A DNA stretch of 64,000 nt from Straminergon stramineum (taxonomy: Eukaryota; Streptophyta; Bryopsida; Hypnales; Calliergonaceae). The stretch lies in NCBI GenBank assembly GCA_963920665.1, contig OY987264.1:35072906-35136905 (forward strand), written 5' to 3'. A model generated the notes under the pieces. It saw nothing but the letters and a program-made list of their open reading frames with translations. It was not told where the DNA came from and ran no database searches. The stretch's first letter is position 1, and each line of letters starts with the position of its first letter. Below, piece after piece: positions 23,543 through 35,826 of this stretch. The position numbers and the translations under genes were made by a program.

Positions 23543-24863
23543 CTTGAAATGGTCTTCCCATTGCCTCATTTATCTTCTAATGATTACATTGTATATAGGT
23601 TTCTTGCACAAAAATTTCAAGTTATTTGGCACCTACTACAATCGCATGGCCTTAATGCTATACAACACCTTTGGAATGAAGTAGATTGCCACATGAGAAG
23701 GTCTAAGAAGAAACCAAATAGCAAAAGTAATTTATAGGAGAAGATACAAGAAATTTGGTACGATATTGAGGTTGATGTTGTTGGGAAGTTGATATGTTTT
23801 ATGCTTGAAAGAGCTCCTAATATTTACAAAGCAAAAAGTGTCTATACATGGTGTAAGAATGAACACTAAGAAGTTGCATCTTTGAGTTGTGAAGTTAATT
23901 TGTAGCTTGTGGTTTTGTTTTCTACAATGAATGTACAATAATAATATTTTTTGTAGAAAGAATCATACATCTTTGTTGCACATTAACATCTGAAATATGT
24001 GTTTTTTTTGTTCATATTTTAATGTAAAAATTTATTGCAACTATATGCTCTTTTGGTCTTTTCCTTGCCATATTTTGATAGTTTGTATAGGATTGGTAGC
24101 TGATTTTGAGAATTAGCCTGCCTTGTACAACTATTTCAGCTAGCTATTGTAGGGTAGAAGGCTCAAGAATGGCACATCTAAGGAGAAAAACAGATGTGTG
24201 GAAGAAATTGTTTGTCAAGTGACTTCTAATTTTTTTTGGTAGATAGAGAAATGGAAAATAAACCATTTGCAATTTAAATTGTAATTTTTTGAACTAGAAT
24301 CAATTAGATACAATTTTCCAAAGTGAAAAGTCTGTAGGTTGTTAATAATGTTCCTAGACTTAGTAGTAATGAATTAACATATGCCTTTGAAAAGAGCAGA
24401 TCAGTCCAAAAATAGATGAAGTGGGTGCTCACTATGTTTAGGAAAGTTCCATAATGTGGGAATAGAGTGTCTTTAAATCAAGCAAGAGAAATTTGTACCT
24501 TGAAATTTATATTTATCATTTCTTTCTTCTTGTCGTCTTGAATTCTGTGTTCACAATTAAATGATGTATTCATGATTAGTGAATCATACATAATAATAGT
24601 CCAAAAGCATTGCTCACTATCCTAAAGTCGTGCACTTGTAGTCACATTTTCCTACCTCAAAAAATGGTGATCATTTCAACAACCACATGCTCTGTACATG
24701 GGCTGGTTCTATGGTCACTTCTAAATGCCCTCTCCATTTTAGAGCCTCCTACCTTATGTCTGATAGTCACTAATTGTTACTTGTGTTTCATTCATGTTGC
24801 GTCAATTGTGATGGTCCATGTTGCAAGTTGAAGGGCTCTTACTTAGTGGCCATGCATAGCTTA

Positions 24864-26083
24864 AGGTAGACCAACCTATTACCACCCTGATTCGCAATCT
24901 GAGTATATTAGGACCAACTCTAGGATGGGCACATATTTTTCAGAGGTGTGCGCATGTTTCATAAATCAAACCCAAGTGGAATTATAATTTTTCGGTAAAA
25001 TTGTAATTTCTATGAATTTTTAAAGTGGTCTGCCCTGAAATTAGAAAACCACCACTAGACTAGAGTCATAAGTGTCCTATCTTAACCCCTAAGTGCCTAA
25101 GCCTTTCCAAGTGTGTTTTGACTATGAAAAAAGGGCATTGGCTTGTAGTTATCCTCAATGAAGCAAATTGTGTTTTTTTCAAAATCTAATCGTATAGATG
25201 TTAATAGAGCTTGTTTATTAGTATGTACACCAATTTTGAGTGCAAAATTTCCTTGGAGTTGTGATATTATACCAAGGAAAATGTACATTTTCTATTTTTT
25301 GTATGCTATATTTGTCCACAATGTTTCAAAAATTTGCATATAAATGTTTTTTGGGATTGGAGGTAACATGAACAACTTCAAAGAGTGTCAGCACACTAAA
25401 ATGCACTTCCAAAAAACTGAATTTCACATGAAAAAACATCAAACTCATTACACAATCCACCTTGCAATTGTTGAAATGCAATTTTTGTTTTTAAATAGAA
25501 ATTGCAAATAGCTTCAAATAAACACTTGCATGTTGAAATTTTCAATGGTGAAAATCATGAAAAGACTTTAAACTTTTCATTGGGACCATTCTCAAAGCAA
25601 ATGGATAAATACAATTTCTTAGATTTCAAATCAAATGAAATTGCCAAGCTTTGCATAAAGTCGGGAAATTAAGTAAAATTAGCAAGCTTTACAGTGCACT
25701 TTTAGTACACATAAGCCTTTGAAGACCTCTCAATAATTGAATATGTACTTTTCTCAATGAAAAATGAAAGTTTCCCATAGTTAACCCTCAAAACTGCATG
25801 ATTTTTTTTAAAAACGGGTCACAAGAATTTAACTGCCCACACAGAAATGGACCTGAAATTTCAAATCGACCATATATGGTTGTAGAGGCAATTAGGGGTT
25901 AAACCTATAACTGCCATTCCATATACCTAGTAGCACTTGAGTATCCACCAATCAAAGATTGACAAGTTACCCAAGTTGAAATTGTCAAAAAATCAAATGG
26001 ATTTGGGTGAGTTTCATGGTGGAGATGGGGCCAAAAATAGGATGGCAATTATAGGAAGCTGGAGGAAATGGGTTGGTCTACCT
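24864..26083. mobile_element. TA-flanked element with AGGTAGACCAACC ends, copy 1
   Basis: The inverted ends are AGGTAGACCAACC (24864) and GGTTGGTCTACCT (ending 26083), each next to a TA (24862-24863 and 26084-26085). A second copy is at 54145-54637. This copy is enlarged by a TTAA element at 25086-25898. The body without it is about 400 bp and non-coding. A TA duplication suggests a Tc1/mariner-type origin, but that is inference. Confidence 0.75.
25086..25898. mobile_element. 813-bp TTAA element (family F)
   Basis: Flanked by TTAA at 25082-25085 and 25899-25902. The inverted ends are CCCCTAAGTGCC and CCCCTAATTGCC. The second copy of its host element reads straight through at 54508-54511 (CTAA, one base changed), with matching sequence on both sides ('gtcctatc' and 'acctataac'). 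It is therefore a verified insertion. No transposase. Confidence 0.88.
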
Positions 26084-26229
26084 TAGTCTGGATGGCAATC
26101 ACACACTATCTCTTGTTCCACAATGGATGTGCTCATGGAAGAAGCTAAGGCACATACTCCGAGGAGGAGGATCATACATCATGTAGGTGAAAATGGTGGT
26201 GCTTCTTTGGATTCTATTTCCTAGACAAG

Positions 26230-26790
26230 TTGACCACATGCTTGAAAGTAGATAGTAGTAGAGAATGATTCAAAATGCTAAATCGTTGAGAATTTAATTA
26301 TGGAATTGAAAAATGTCAATCCCAATGGTGACAATGTTGTAATAAACAATCTACATCAAATGATTTTATTTTTCCCCAAAATATTGAAAATTGAGTAAGA
26401 TAAAGGACTTTAAAGTTTATTTTAGAGTAGAAAATCCATAATTGCCTGCAAACAAAAAATCCTCATAACTTTTGACTCATTGATCAAAATGGAATGATTA
26501 AAAGCTTTCCACATATGTATAACTCTAGAAAAACAATTAAAATTTTTTGTTTCTAAATAAAATGTTTTTTTTCTAATCTACCTGGATAGCCCATTTACGA
26601 AAAAAAGTAACATATAAGGCCATAAGTTTTGAATTATATTTCCAAATGTCATGAAATTTAGTGCATATGAAAGATATTCCTCGTCTCCACCTTCTATTAA
26701 AATTTGGCCCGAAAATATGAAAATCTCCAATCACACATACCTGCCCAAAATTGCTATGTAGCCCCCAAATGCATATTAGTTCTTTAGGGG
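26230..26790. mobile_element. Truncated TTAA element, family C
   Basis: Similar along its length to the right two-thirds of 7149-8089. Shared landmarks include 'gtcaatcccaatggt', 'aataaacaatctacatc' and 'gatcaaaatggaatgatt'. It ends in CTTTAGGGG directly followed by TTAA (26791-26794). The left terminus is missing. Confidence 0.75.
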
Positions 26791-26799
26791 TTAAAAAAT

Positions 26800-27420
26800 T
26801 AACTCAATGATGTGAGTATACAATTAAAAAAATAAAAAAAATATTAGATAAAATCATCCTTGCCTTTGTTTGATTATCACTACCATCCAACATTGCCCCA
26901 ACAAGATAACTACACCGTTAATTGTCACTTGTAGAGACTGATCATATTTACTACTATAAAACATAAGTTGTGTTTATTGAAGTTATTGACAAGTGAAAGA
27001 AGATTTCAATGCATTTCAGCATGCATTACTTGAACACCATGTGATGAAGTTATGAATTTCCAAAGCCTTTGTTTCTAGGTGTACCAGAAATCAAACATCA
27101 CACTCTCATTGATGTTTCATGTTTTGATTTGATTAGTATCTATATTTTCGTGTCTCTTTTTGGTGCAAATGTAGGTGTCACTGTTGTGGACATTCATGAC
27201 TATTGGTGCAGGTACCTTATTTGTGTGAGCTTTGGAATTTGAGACACTGATCAACTGGTATTTACAATCGAAGACTTTTACAAGACAAAATGGAACTTAG
27301 TTACCTTGAGAGAGAGAGAATGAGTCTGGACATGACAATAACTTATGGTAGAAGATCATTAGAAAGAGTTGAAGGTGCGCACCAGACATCTCCACAACGG
27401 ACTCATGTTCAAATTCCTGA
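26800..27420. other. AT-rich DNA, no gene seen
   Basis: No recognisable coding sequence or element ends between the truncated family C element and the next MITE. Confidence 0.5.
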
Positions 27421-27424
27421 CACT

Positions 27425-27774
27425 TATTAGAGGACATTTGAGGGCTCCAAGAGCCCGATTCAGGGCTGTTCCCTGCATTGTTCCCTGTGCTGCCAGAAAT
27501 TGGGAACCAGCCCATAATGGGCTGAATTTTCGTTTTTTTGGAAAAAAAAATTTCAATTTTTGTTTCTCCAAAATTTTAAAAATTATTTATAGACTTAAAA
27601 ATTAATTAAAAATTAATTTTGAAAATAATTTTAAAAATTAAAAAATATATTGTTTTTTGATGTGGTAGTGACTGCCATGCCATATTGCTGTTGTGGCAAG
27701 TTCCCACAGCTTGGGAACTCAAGATAACTTACAGGCTCTTAGAGCCCTCAAATTTCATCTAATGGTTTCAGCAA
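27425..27774. mobile_element. CATTAGA MITE, copy 3 (about 350 bp)
   Basis: The left end reads ATTAGAGGACATTTGAGGGC and the right end, reverse complemented, ATTAGATGAAATTTGAGGGC. The match continues through 'tccaagagccc' against 'tctaagagcct', giving an inverted repeat of about 32 bp with few mismatches. The core has A/T homopolymers and 'cttgggaactca' near the right end, as in the copies at 6.2 and 23.4 kb. No target duplication identified. Confidence 0.75.
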
Positions 27775-29300
27775 TTCTAACGTCAATTTCATTTTTAATG
27801 GCAGATATTCACAACATCGGCACATTACATTATTATCCAGTGTAGATGGGATGTCTTTCATGAACAATCAATGACAGTGATCCCAGGACTAGTCTATGGA
27901 ATTTAGTGCACATACTGCATGGTACTTTTGGCTTGGAAAAGAATTGTTTGGTTTGTAGAAAAGGAATTAGGTCTACTTATATGGTCATTGTCACATGTTT
28001 TCATCAAGCTTGGGACTCAATGGGATGTTGGTGGTACAATCTAAGTTGGCAACAAGGCACTCATACCTAGCCTATGTGGCAACATGGGTGTGTCCATGTC
28101 ATGAACAAAACAAAGTCTATGTTGGTACCTAGCTCTTCAAGCAATGAGAATGTTGAATTGAAAAATATATTTTGGTTACCGGGATGATTGTTGATATGTG
28201 AGAAGTCTTATGGTACGGGACAACTATTGACAACTATGATTATTTTATAAGTCCTAAGAGACAAGCAAAAGATACCATCATTCTTAATTGTTTTCCAATG
28301 ATTTGCTACTATTGGTGGCAACACCTCCAGAATCCAATGTCATTGCCTAAGGCTCTATGTTGTACACAACTATGTTACTTGACATTGTTTCCTACTTTTT
28401 GGAAGATCTTCTCCAATATTAGCCAATTCCTAGTTGGGCATCTTTGGACCCCAATTCTCCTCTAATGGTTCCAATCCACTGAAGAATGCAACATTGAAAC
28501 ACTATATGCAAAAGTTATAAAGAGTCCAAGTTTTCTTGGTACATGTTCTAAAATTGTTTCTTCAACTTAAGTACATATTAATTTTGGAGATGTACACAAA
28601 GTGATGATGGCAATTTTAGGCAAGGTGTGATTTTGGGTTTACCTACTTTAGTATTACATTGTTTACTAGTGTAGTGGCAACCCCTTTGCATCCTTGAAAA
28701 GAGGATTCACAAAGTGAAACAAAATTATAATAAATGATGTTTTAACAAAAGGTTGCATGGCCTATCATGTCTATTGAAACCATTCTATAACAAAACCCCT
28801 CCCTAATTATCACAAAAGGATAATACTTTTTCATGGTGGGAACTCAAGAACAAGTTATGCATTGTTATCATAATGGTTGTTTGTAGATCTCCAATTGCTA
28901 AAGATTAAGAGTTTGATATCTGTTTGAATATTCTTTCTATACAATAGTTGTGGAGGCATTATGCCTTAATTTTCAAATTTCATTTCCATTATCAAAAAAC
29001 TAAATGAAGGTTTTGAGATTTTTTAGGAAAATGAAAGGCACCCAAATTCACATTGTGGTTTGTTGTCAAAATTTTAATCCCAAGTATCAGAAAATAAACT
29101 CCATTTCCCATCCATTGCAATGCTTTTTTACTTTTCGAATACTTTTCATCTTATTTTTTTCCATGGTCTAATACTAACTTGAATTCATGCTAGACAATGG
29201 CAAAGAGTAATTACAAGCAAACCCAAACATAGCAAAACAAACTATTGTACCCCTACATAAAAGATTTTCTTTCACTACTTAAATTTTTTTTAAATTAACA
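27775..29300. other. Intergenic DNA, no gene recognised
   Basis: AT-rich sequence with only short random frames. Nothing recognised. Confidence 0.5.
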
Positions 29301-29304
29301 ACAA

Positions 29305-29518
29305 AGCATGTTGCTTGCAATCTAATCATGTGGAGTTATCTTCTTCCTAAATGGAGGTTTTGGTTTCACCTTTGCAAATAAAAAGGGATCAAATACAAAT
29401 GAAGACCTCAAGTGGTGCAAATTTGTGTTTAATCCCCTCTTTTTGCAAAGGTGGGGGCTAAACCTCCATTAAGAGAACAAAACCCAACTCCACATGATTA
29501 GAGTGCATGCCACATGCC
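29305..29518. mobile_element. Foldback MITE (about 214 bp)
   Basis: Two arms of about 100 bp form a hairpin. The left arm has 'tctaatcatgtggagtt', 'aaatggaggttt' and 'cacctttgcaaa'. The right arm has the reverse complements 'aactccacatgattaga', 'aaacctccatt' and 'tttgcaaaggtg' in inverse order. The ends are GCATG and CATGC. No target duplication is evident. Confidence 0.75.
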
Positions 29519-29799
29519 TTCTCACCATTCCAAATTATAATAATAAGAGTAGGTCATGCCTTGTTGTCATTTCAATAAAATTCAAGTTAGAATAGAATTC
29601 AAAATAATTCTTTCTAAATATTGAAAGAGGCTTACATTGCTTTCTAGAATAAGTTTTGAGCAAAGTTTTTAACATGACTTTACAATTAACTCTAATACGA
29701 ACTCTAATATTTCTGAATCTCGTCACAAAATTTTTGAGCAAAAGGATGTTTGTGACCTGATTTCTTTCTAGAAAATATTCCGGGCCACAAGATTTGAAC

Positions 29800-31530
29800 C
29801 GAAGAGGGTCAGCAGTCATGGAGCCCTTTCAACGAGGTTGCTGGGTGGATTAAGTTAGAAAGTGTGGACAGGTGTCTTCCTCCCAGCCAAAAAGAGCATA
29901 CACGACTTTCACAGTGTGAAAGCAACCTGGCTTCAAAACCTGTTGAAGAGGTTGAAATGTGAAGATATCGATCTGCTACTACAAGTGTAGCAGAATTTCA
30001 TAGTATAGATTGGAAACTTCAAAGACTGACTTTCCTTGACACTCGTTTTCAGTGTCCATATCTTCATCCCTGGAGAGTAATCTTGACTTTAATAAGGGGG
30101 TGCTGGAATACTGGAGAGAATGCCACAGCACTGACAGTGTCCAAGTCTCTTAAGGGCTCGAAAATCAGCATCAACGGTCAAGACGGAGATTCTGAAGGGT
30201 GAAGGAAACCTCGAAATGGCGTTGGACGGTATACACTGCAAGTTTATTGTCAACATACAAATCTCCTGCGGATGCCGGTCAACAAGAGATTCTCCGCGGG
30301 AAGACGACATAGCGATCAAGCCATGCTGGTACAAGCGTACCACTGATCCTGGCAATCAGACTGACGCACTGGCACGTCACATTCCCTCCTGGAGTCCAGC
30401 AAAACCCGGTTCATAATCTGGCTAAACCTGGGCTTGGAGAGGAAAGAGAGTGATAGCTATTGAAACCCCTACCCGAGAAGCAGAACTTCAATTCACACAT
30501 TCGATCACAATTATCTGCCTTCGACTAGGATCATCCATCAAATACTCTCGACGATCAACAAGCAATGAGCAACGGTAACAGAAACAAATTCAAATAAAAA
30601 CAGAAACGATAACAGACGCTGCACTAAGATTTGAGAAATGCCATGAACTATGACGTACTGTACAAATGAAAGCTGAATACCAACTAAGAAGAAAGACGAT
30701 GCAGCAGTCCTGATTCCTCCATCACAGAGGTCCTGCAATAACCACCCATGGATCATCACGAGCCCACCGCCATCAGAGCTTATTGCACTACTTTCCTTCA
30801 CCCTCCAGCCAAAGACATCACAAGTCGAACAATTCAATCACAGTAAAGGAGGTGTCAAAAGCTGGGAACCGATCAGCTTGCGTCCAATCATCTGTTTGGG
30901 TCACGTCATATTGGTGGACTCTGTACGCAGAAAGTAATCTCTGGTTCGAGCTGAGCCACACTTTACTACTTCAGGAAGACGAAGAACCAGCAATCTGCAT
31001 CATTGCCACTAATAGTCAAGAGAGTACAACACACACCAGAGCATAACATTTGGACAATACCCAATGTCAAACCAGAAGGCAATTTCGATCCGGCCGATAG
31101 TCCAATTTACGTTACCGGGTCACCCAGAATTGCTAGAAACAAGTTCGTTGTAAATGAAGGAAACAAACGAAGAAACAATCGGATACCTTTTACATATGAA
31201 CATTACCGAAAATTTACTTGAGCTGCTACAAAGGTCAATGGAGGTGAACGGAAGCCAAACTTCCGCCTACTAATAAGGGAACCCACGTCTGTGCTAAACT
31301 TGTAGCGTCCGGGCCGGTTTCAAGCCGTTCATGCCAAGCAAGCCACATGCACAATCATATACCGTGACTGTCGGAGATCACGCTCAGAACTGTAACAAGG
31401 CGATCATGCTCATGATCACAGAGAAGAATCTATCGATCCATTCCATAATGTGTACATCTGCAAACAATCTTCTGAGACGAACATGCCTGGATTTCTGAGA
31501 ACACTGATTCTATAATGTATTACTATCCTG
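29800..31530. other. GC-richer, exon-like DNA, product not recognised
   Basis: Base composition rises sharply here and stays high to about 39.9 kb, marking the start of a gene island. Several short frames on both strands lack stops for 60-100 codons (for example 30089-30355 minus and 30538-30837 minus), but none reads as a known family. It may be the 3' part of the minus-strand locus that follows, or a decayed gene. I do not call a CDS. Confidence 0.4.
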
Positions 31531-31547
31531 TGATTCGGTTTTCAGCG

Positions 31548-31983
31548 CTAGGGAAACGGGTCAAGCACGAGATCCTTCATGCCCTTAGCAAGGTGGTAGC
31601 GGCAGAGCCAACCGACCGTGCCCTTCACGTGATCCGGAGATTTGTAGCGAACGCGATGCAATTTGAAGGTCTCCGCGAAGTTTATATTTTGATCCCTCAA
31701 GTACAATTTTAGCCAATCCGCCGCCGATTCTTCAGCCACCGGCTCTGGTTTGGGGATTAGTTTGTTGCGGCCAGTTGGCATGGCGTGCAACCTCCTGATT
31801 GATCTTGCAGCCTGGTGCACTCGACAATACATGCGGCTGGTCTGCGTGCTCGCAGAGCAGGTCCAACCGCACGCCCTTGAGGCCTACTCGGAGAACTGTG
31901 AGCAGTTTCCGTGAGTTGCTCGTCGTTTTCGAGCAGAGAACCAGACGCGGCACTGCACGCGTCTTCGAATGTTTTCATGGTAT
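31548..31983 (-). pseudogene. Unassigned exon-like block, possibly F-box/LRR-like
   Basis: A splice acceptor (ctcag) precedes 31983 on the minus strand. The downstream sequence is coding-like but changes frame. One frame gives VLRVGLKGVRLDLLCEHAD. Another gives the continuous 94-codon stretch ending at 31548, with DWLKLYLRDQNINFAETFKL and VGWLCRYHLAKGMKDLVLDP. The last segment resembles the 'W-x-R-hydrophobic-A-x-G-V-x-L-x-LD' pattern found ahead of leucine-rich repeats in plant F-box proteins. That resemblance is weak and the assignment is inference. It could instead be the last exon of the DC1 locus upstream. Confidence 0.35.
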
Positions 31984-33124
31984 CTGAGACTGGATGTCTA
32001 GAGAGAGACTAGCAATAACAATTGAAGACAACATTTCAAGTCGCACTAGTTATCAGAATATTAGTTGCAACAGTATTATTCTGCACACAGTGGGACATAG
32101 TGTAACAAACACAAGAAACATACTCTGCGTGATGAAACACTCCCAACTGAATCATTGGAGATACCTGCGTTCTCATGATCTCATGCAGACCACTCAAGTA
32201 TTCGTAATGTCGCTCCTGAAGTAGCTTGGTTTGCTCTTGATGTCGCTTTGCGTCCGACGTCTTCCAGTTTTCCATGCAAGCTTGCAATTCGGCGACCTGC
32301 ATAGCAATTGCAACATTACTGCTTCCGGACTGTTGGTGGTACTGGATATTCTGGACCTTATTTGCGAAGTTCTGCATTTGACTGGTTCTCTCCTCTCTCC
32401 AAGCTACGTTTTCTTTCTCCTGCAATGCCCTCGTTGCTGCCTTCTCTCTTCTTCTCTCTGCCTTTTGCTCCTTTGGCGGCCTGCTCTGCCCTTCGACGTT
32501 CTTCCTCCTCTGCGTCCCTATTGCGAACTTCACATCGTGAGCTGTCGCCAAATCTCATTTTCGCGAGCCCGGCATTCAAGATGTGCACCTCACTCTGTGC
32601 AGGTGTGCTAAGCTATGGATACAAGCTTGATTTCACTAATTTGCACAGAACAACAGCATTTTAGGGACGTAGGTAGCGTTTCCACTTTCCGAAATTCAAA
32701 TTTCATCTACAGAATTATCCGATTACAGTCTCTCCATGCAGGTCTGATCTAGTGAGACTTCTCTTACCTCTTTCTCTAGCATCTATCCATAATCCCAAAC
32801 AGCATGCAAAAATATATTTCAACCAAAATGGAGTCCAACAGAAACATATGATGAAGGGCAATAAAACTTCAATGATACGTGTGATCTTGAGCCCGTGACT
32901 AACCCTAAACTACTGAAAGCATGCTAGTAAACAAAGGATCTCATTGTCCCAAACCTGAATGTTGTCTGGCAAGTGAAGACCTTGCTTTAGTGTTGCTCTT
33001 GAAGCTATCCACGAGCTCCGAGAGCTTCTCCACCTGCTCATCATTGCCTTGGCTGCCGAAATCCTCCATGGATTCCAGAAACTTCTGATACAGCTCACCA
33101 AAATCTTCGTCCTCTTCCTCACCG

Positions 33125-33177
33125 TCACTGAGCTCTTCATCACTGTCACTGAGCTCTTCATCACTGTCACTGAGCTC
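33125..33177 (-). repeat. 21-bp tandem repeat coding ELSDSDE
   Basis: Two and a half copies of a 21-bp unit (tcactgagctcttcatcactg on the plus strand) encode, on the minus strand, a seven-residue acidic repeat inside the DC1 locus. Near-identity of the units suggests recent slippage. Confidence 0.85.
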
Positions 33178-35631
33178 TAAATTGAAGCAGTCAATGTGCA
33201 TGCACACATCACATCGTGGATCGATACATCCAGCAGAATTCATCGTCCTGGGAATTGCAGAGATGGCATGACGCCTTGAGGTGGTAATCAAGCTTAACAC
33301 GGTGAGTACGATTCAACCGACAAAATGGCGCAGACGGCAGAATCGCGCACGACGGATGGAGATCAAAGTCACAGCTTAGCTCAGTACACGTATAGTGGTA
33401 GCCTTGGTGGATAGAATTGCAGCACCCATCGCAACAAACTTCCAGAGAATCGCCAATCACTGGATTTTGCACCAACTTCAACGTGTGAGGATGTGAATTA
33501 TGCTTCAACGACTTGGCGTACTTTGCACAGCGCGCGTGCACGATGAAGTTGGGGCAGTCGAGACACTTGTACAACTAAGGCCTGATATCAGCGTCTGCAT
33601 CTCCTACGCAAAATCTGCAGGGGAATTCTTCGTCATCCATATGATCTCTTTGCAGTGGATTCTTGTGGAAGAACACCTGCATGTATACCACAATGTCAAT
33701 CGAGACTATTCTTGTAGCGGTGTTGAGCATGCACTGGATAAGAGGAGCTCATGATATGATTCATAATCAATTCATAACTTTTAAGACTTGATTCCTACAG
33801 TTCTTGCTAGACTATAGATTGATCAGAATCAGAAGGTTACTTGATAGCATTACGCTACTTTGCTGCATTTCTTATGACCAGGCTCTAGATTTTAAGATAT
33901 ATAAATTAACCAGGCTCTAGAATGGAAAGGGACTTTTCAAATTACATGGGATAAGAACATACTCGATGAAGCTGAAAGATAAGTGTAATTGAAGGGAGTT
34001 GCATAGAGAGCCTTGCTAGCTACAGATACCTTCATTCTGTGCAAAACGGAAAAATGTTAAACACTACAAGAAATAAATTGTTGGATACTAACTGAAAACA
34101 CTGCCACTGTCATTGACACGCTGTTACCTTCACTTCCTCTTGAATTTCTGCACATGCTTTGTGACTGCCAAATTGGAAAATTTCGCAGTGGTAGAGATCT
34201 TTGGAGCCCGTTTGCAGCACATGTTGCAGCCGTAAGCGTCGTACTGATTGTAAGGTGATCTCTGCAGGAATTGGAGTTCATGGCCTAACGATCCCGCACA
34301 AGGAATTACTGGCAGCTTGTCGTCGTCCTCCTCGTTTGAAACATCCACGTCGCCTAAACCCCGCGCCAGTGGGCTTGCATATGAAGACTGAGCTACGTTA
34401 ACAGCTCTCTTCTGCTGTTCGTGATCGTCAGAGTCATTCACCTCGTGTAAGGTTCCCCATGGGCTTGAAGATGAAGGCTGAGCTGCATTGACGGTTTTCT
34501 TCTGAGCTGCCTCGACAGAGCTACTCGGCTGTAGGAATTTGTACTGCCGATCATCAATATCCGAGTCGTTCACCTTGTGTAAGTTTCCCCATGGGCTTGA
34601 AGGGGAAGACTGAGTGGCATTGACAGTGTCCTTCTGCTGCAGGCTTCCATGTGATACCTGCTGGAATAAGATGTAAGCAGTTGGAATTGAAGTGTGTTTC
34701 AATTGAGAAATTCATCCCTGGATCTTCGAAATCTGTTAACAATGAATTAGATTTTCAGCTGGACAAATGCATGTGCTTGAAAATTTCAAGTGCTAATTTT
34801 ACTTGATGTCAAACATTCTATAGCGGTCAAAGTAGCAATCCCAGTTTCCCCCGGGCGGACCCAAAGGGCTTTATTAGGGACTAGACACCTAGTCTCTCTA
34901 GCAAACATTGTAATTGCATTGATTTGAATCTAGCAACTGTGGAGACCCCTGGTTTACTTGGAGTCCGCTGCTTTCGACTTCGGCCCTCCGCTGTGCGTCT
35001 TGCTTGCCCTGGGCCTGCATTAGATGAGCAGAGAGTCTCAAAGTTTCGAAACTCAAGGTCTCGAACTACAAATAGATGACTCAATTCAGACCCACCAATT
35101 AAAACAGTACCGAATCACTGAATCAGAAACGACCACTTGAATGAAAAGCCCCAGTCTGTACGAACCTGACTATGGAACTCGCTTAGACTTACAATGACTA
35201 AAGAGGGCACATTGGACTTAATCCCAGGTCTTAACGAACCATTCATGAACATAAGCAAACACTTATGCTGTACTGACCTTCTTCCTGGTACCTGATGTGA
35301 ACATGTATAAAACGAACTAAAACAAAGAATTTCAACATGAATAAATAAAGACATTACAAAACGTCAAGGTGAACAGTTTAGTTTGCGCTCACCACTGAAG
35401 CTGAATGTTAACCGCATGTCTTAACGAATCCCGTTCATGAACTACTGGACTCACTGCCAAATTCACGGTCACGGATGAATAGTAGACTTGCGTAGTGCGA
35501 GGCTTGCAAGTTGACTTAACGAACTTGAATGACATGGATTCCATGCCTCAACAAACCGATTCGCTTTCAGGTCGTTTGGATTTACAAAAACAAAGAAGAA
35601 TCTACCTGTGTAGTCGTTCTTTGCTGCTGAG

Positions 35632-35826
35632 ATTGCGAATTTTTCGTGGCGGCTGAGCTTGCAAATGGGTTAGGTAGGTTGCTACTTTAATGCTGAGCTT
35701 CCGGATGGTTCGTGGTTGCTGAGGTTGCGAATGAGTAAGGTGGGTTGCTCCTTTACTGCTGAGCTTCCGGATGGTTCGTGGTTGCTGAGCTGGCGAATGG
35801 GTTAGGTGGGTTGCTACTCGGCTGCT
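35632..35826 (-). repeat. 66-bp tandem repeat in DC1 exon, three copies
   Basis: The units start at about 35628, 35694 and 35760 with a 66-bp period, so they keep frame (22 codons; core SNPPNPFASSATTNHPEAQ). In the minus-strand reading, the first unit is open. At the junctions to the second and third units the reading is QQ-stop-RSNPP and QH-stop-SSNLP. The stops therefore occur at the same place in successive units. Confidence 0.8.

Larger units (their letters stand above)
21990..23880 (+). pseudogene. Tc1-like transposase, interrupted and decayed
   Basis: The translation matches a Tc1-type DDE transposase in two blocks. Block 1 (about 22060-22674) starts with GRPKILNESG-like sequence and continues with FDESKFNLIGS (first catalytic Asp), IIVWDCMSWEGVDKLHLIEG and VIFQHDNDPKYTT (second catalytic Asp). 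Block 2 (about 23587-23830) gives LLQSHGLNAIQHLWNEVD and KIQEIWYDIEVD. In functional relatives the third catalytic residue sits in an NPIEHLW motif; here it is NAIQHLW, so the acidic residue is lost. Several in-frame stops occur. The blocks are separated by roughly 0.9 kb of unrelated DNA that includes a TTAA MITE. Tc1-like sequences of this type are usual in animals and fungi and uncommon in plants. Confidence 0.85.

Noticed and set aside
29765..29850. tRNA-like B-box on the minus strand (GGTTCAAATC followed by TTGTGGCCC)
   Set aside because: No cloverleaf could be formed with the upstream sequence. It could be a SINE promoter remnant, but one match is not enough.
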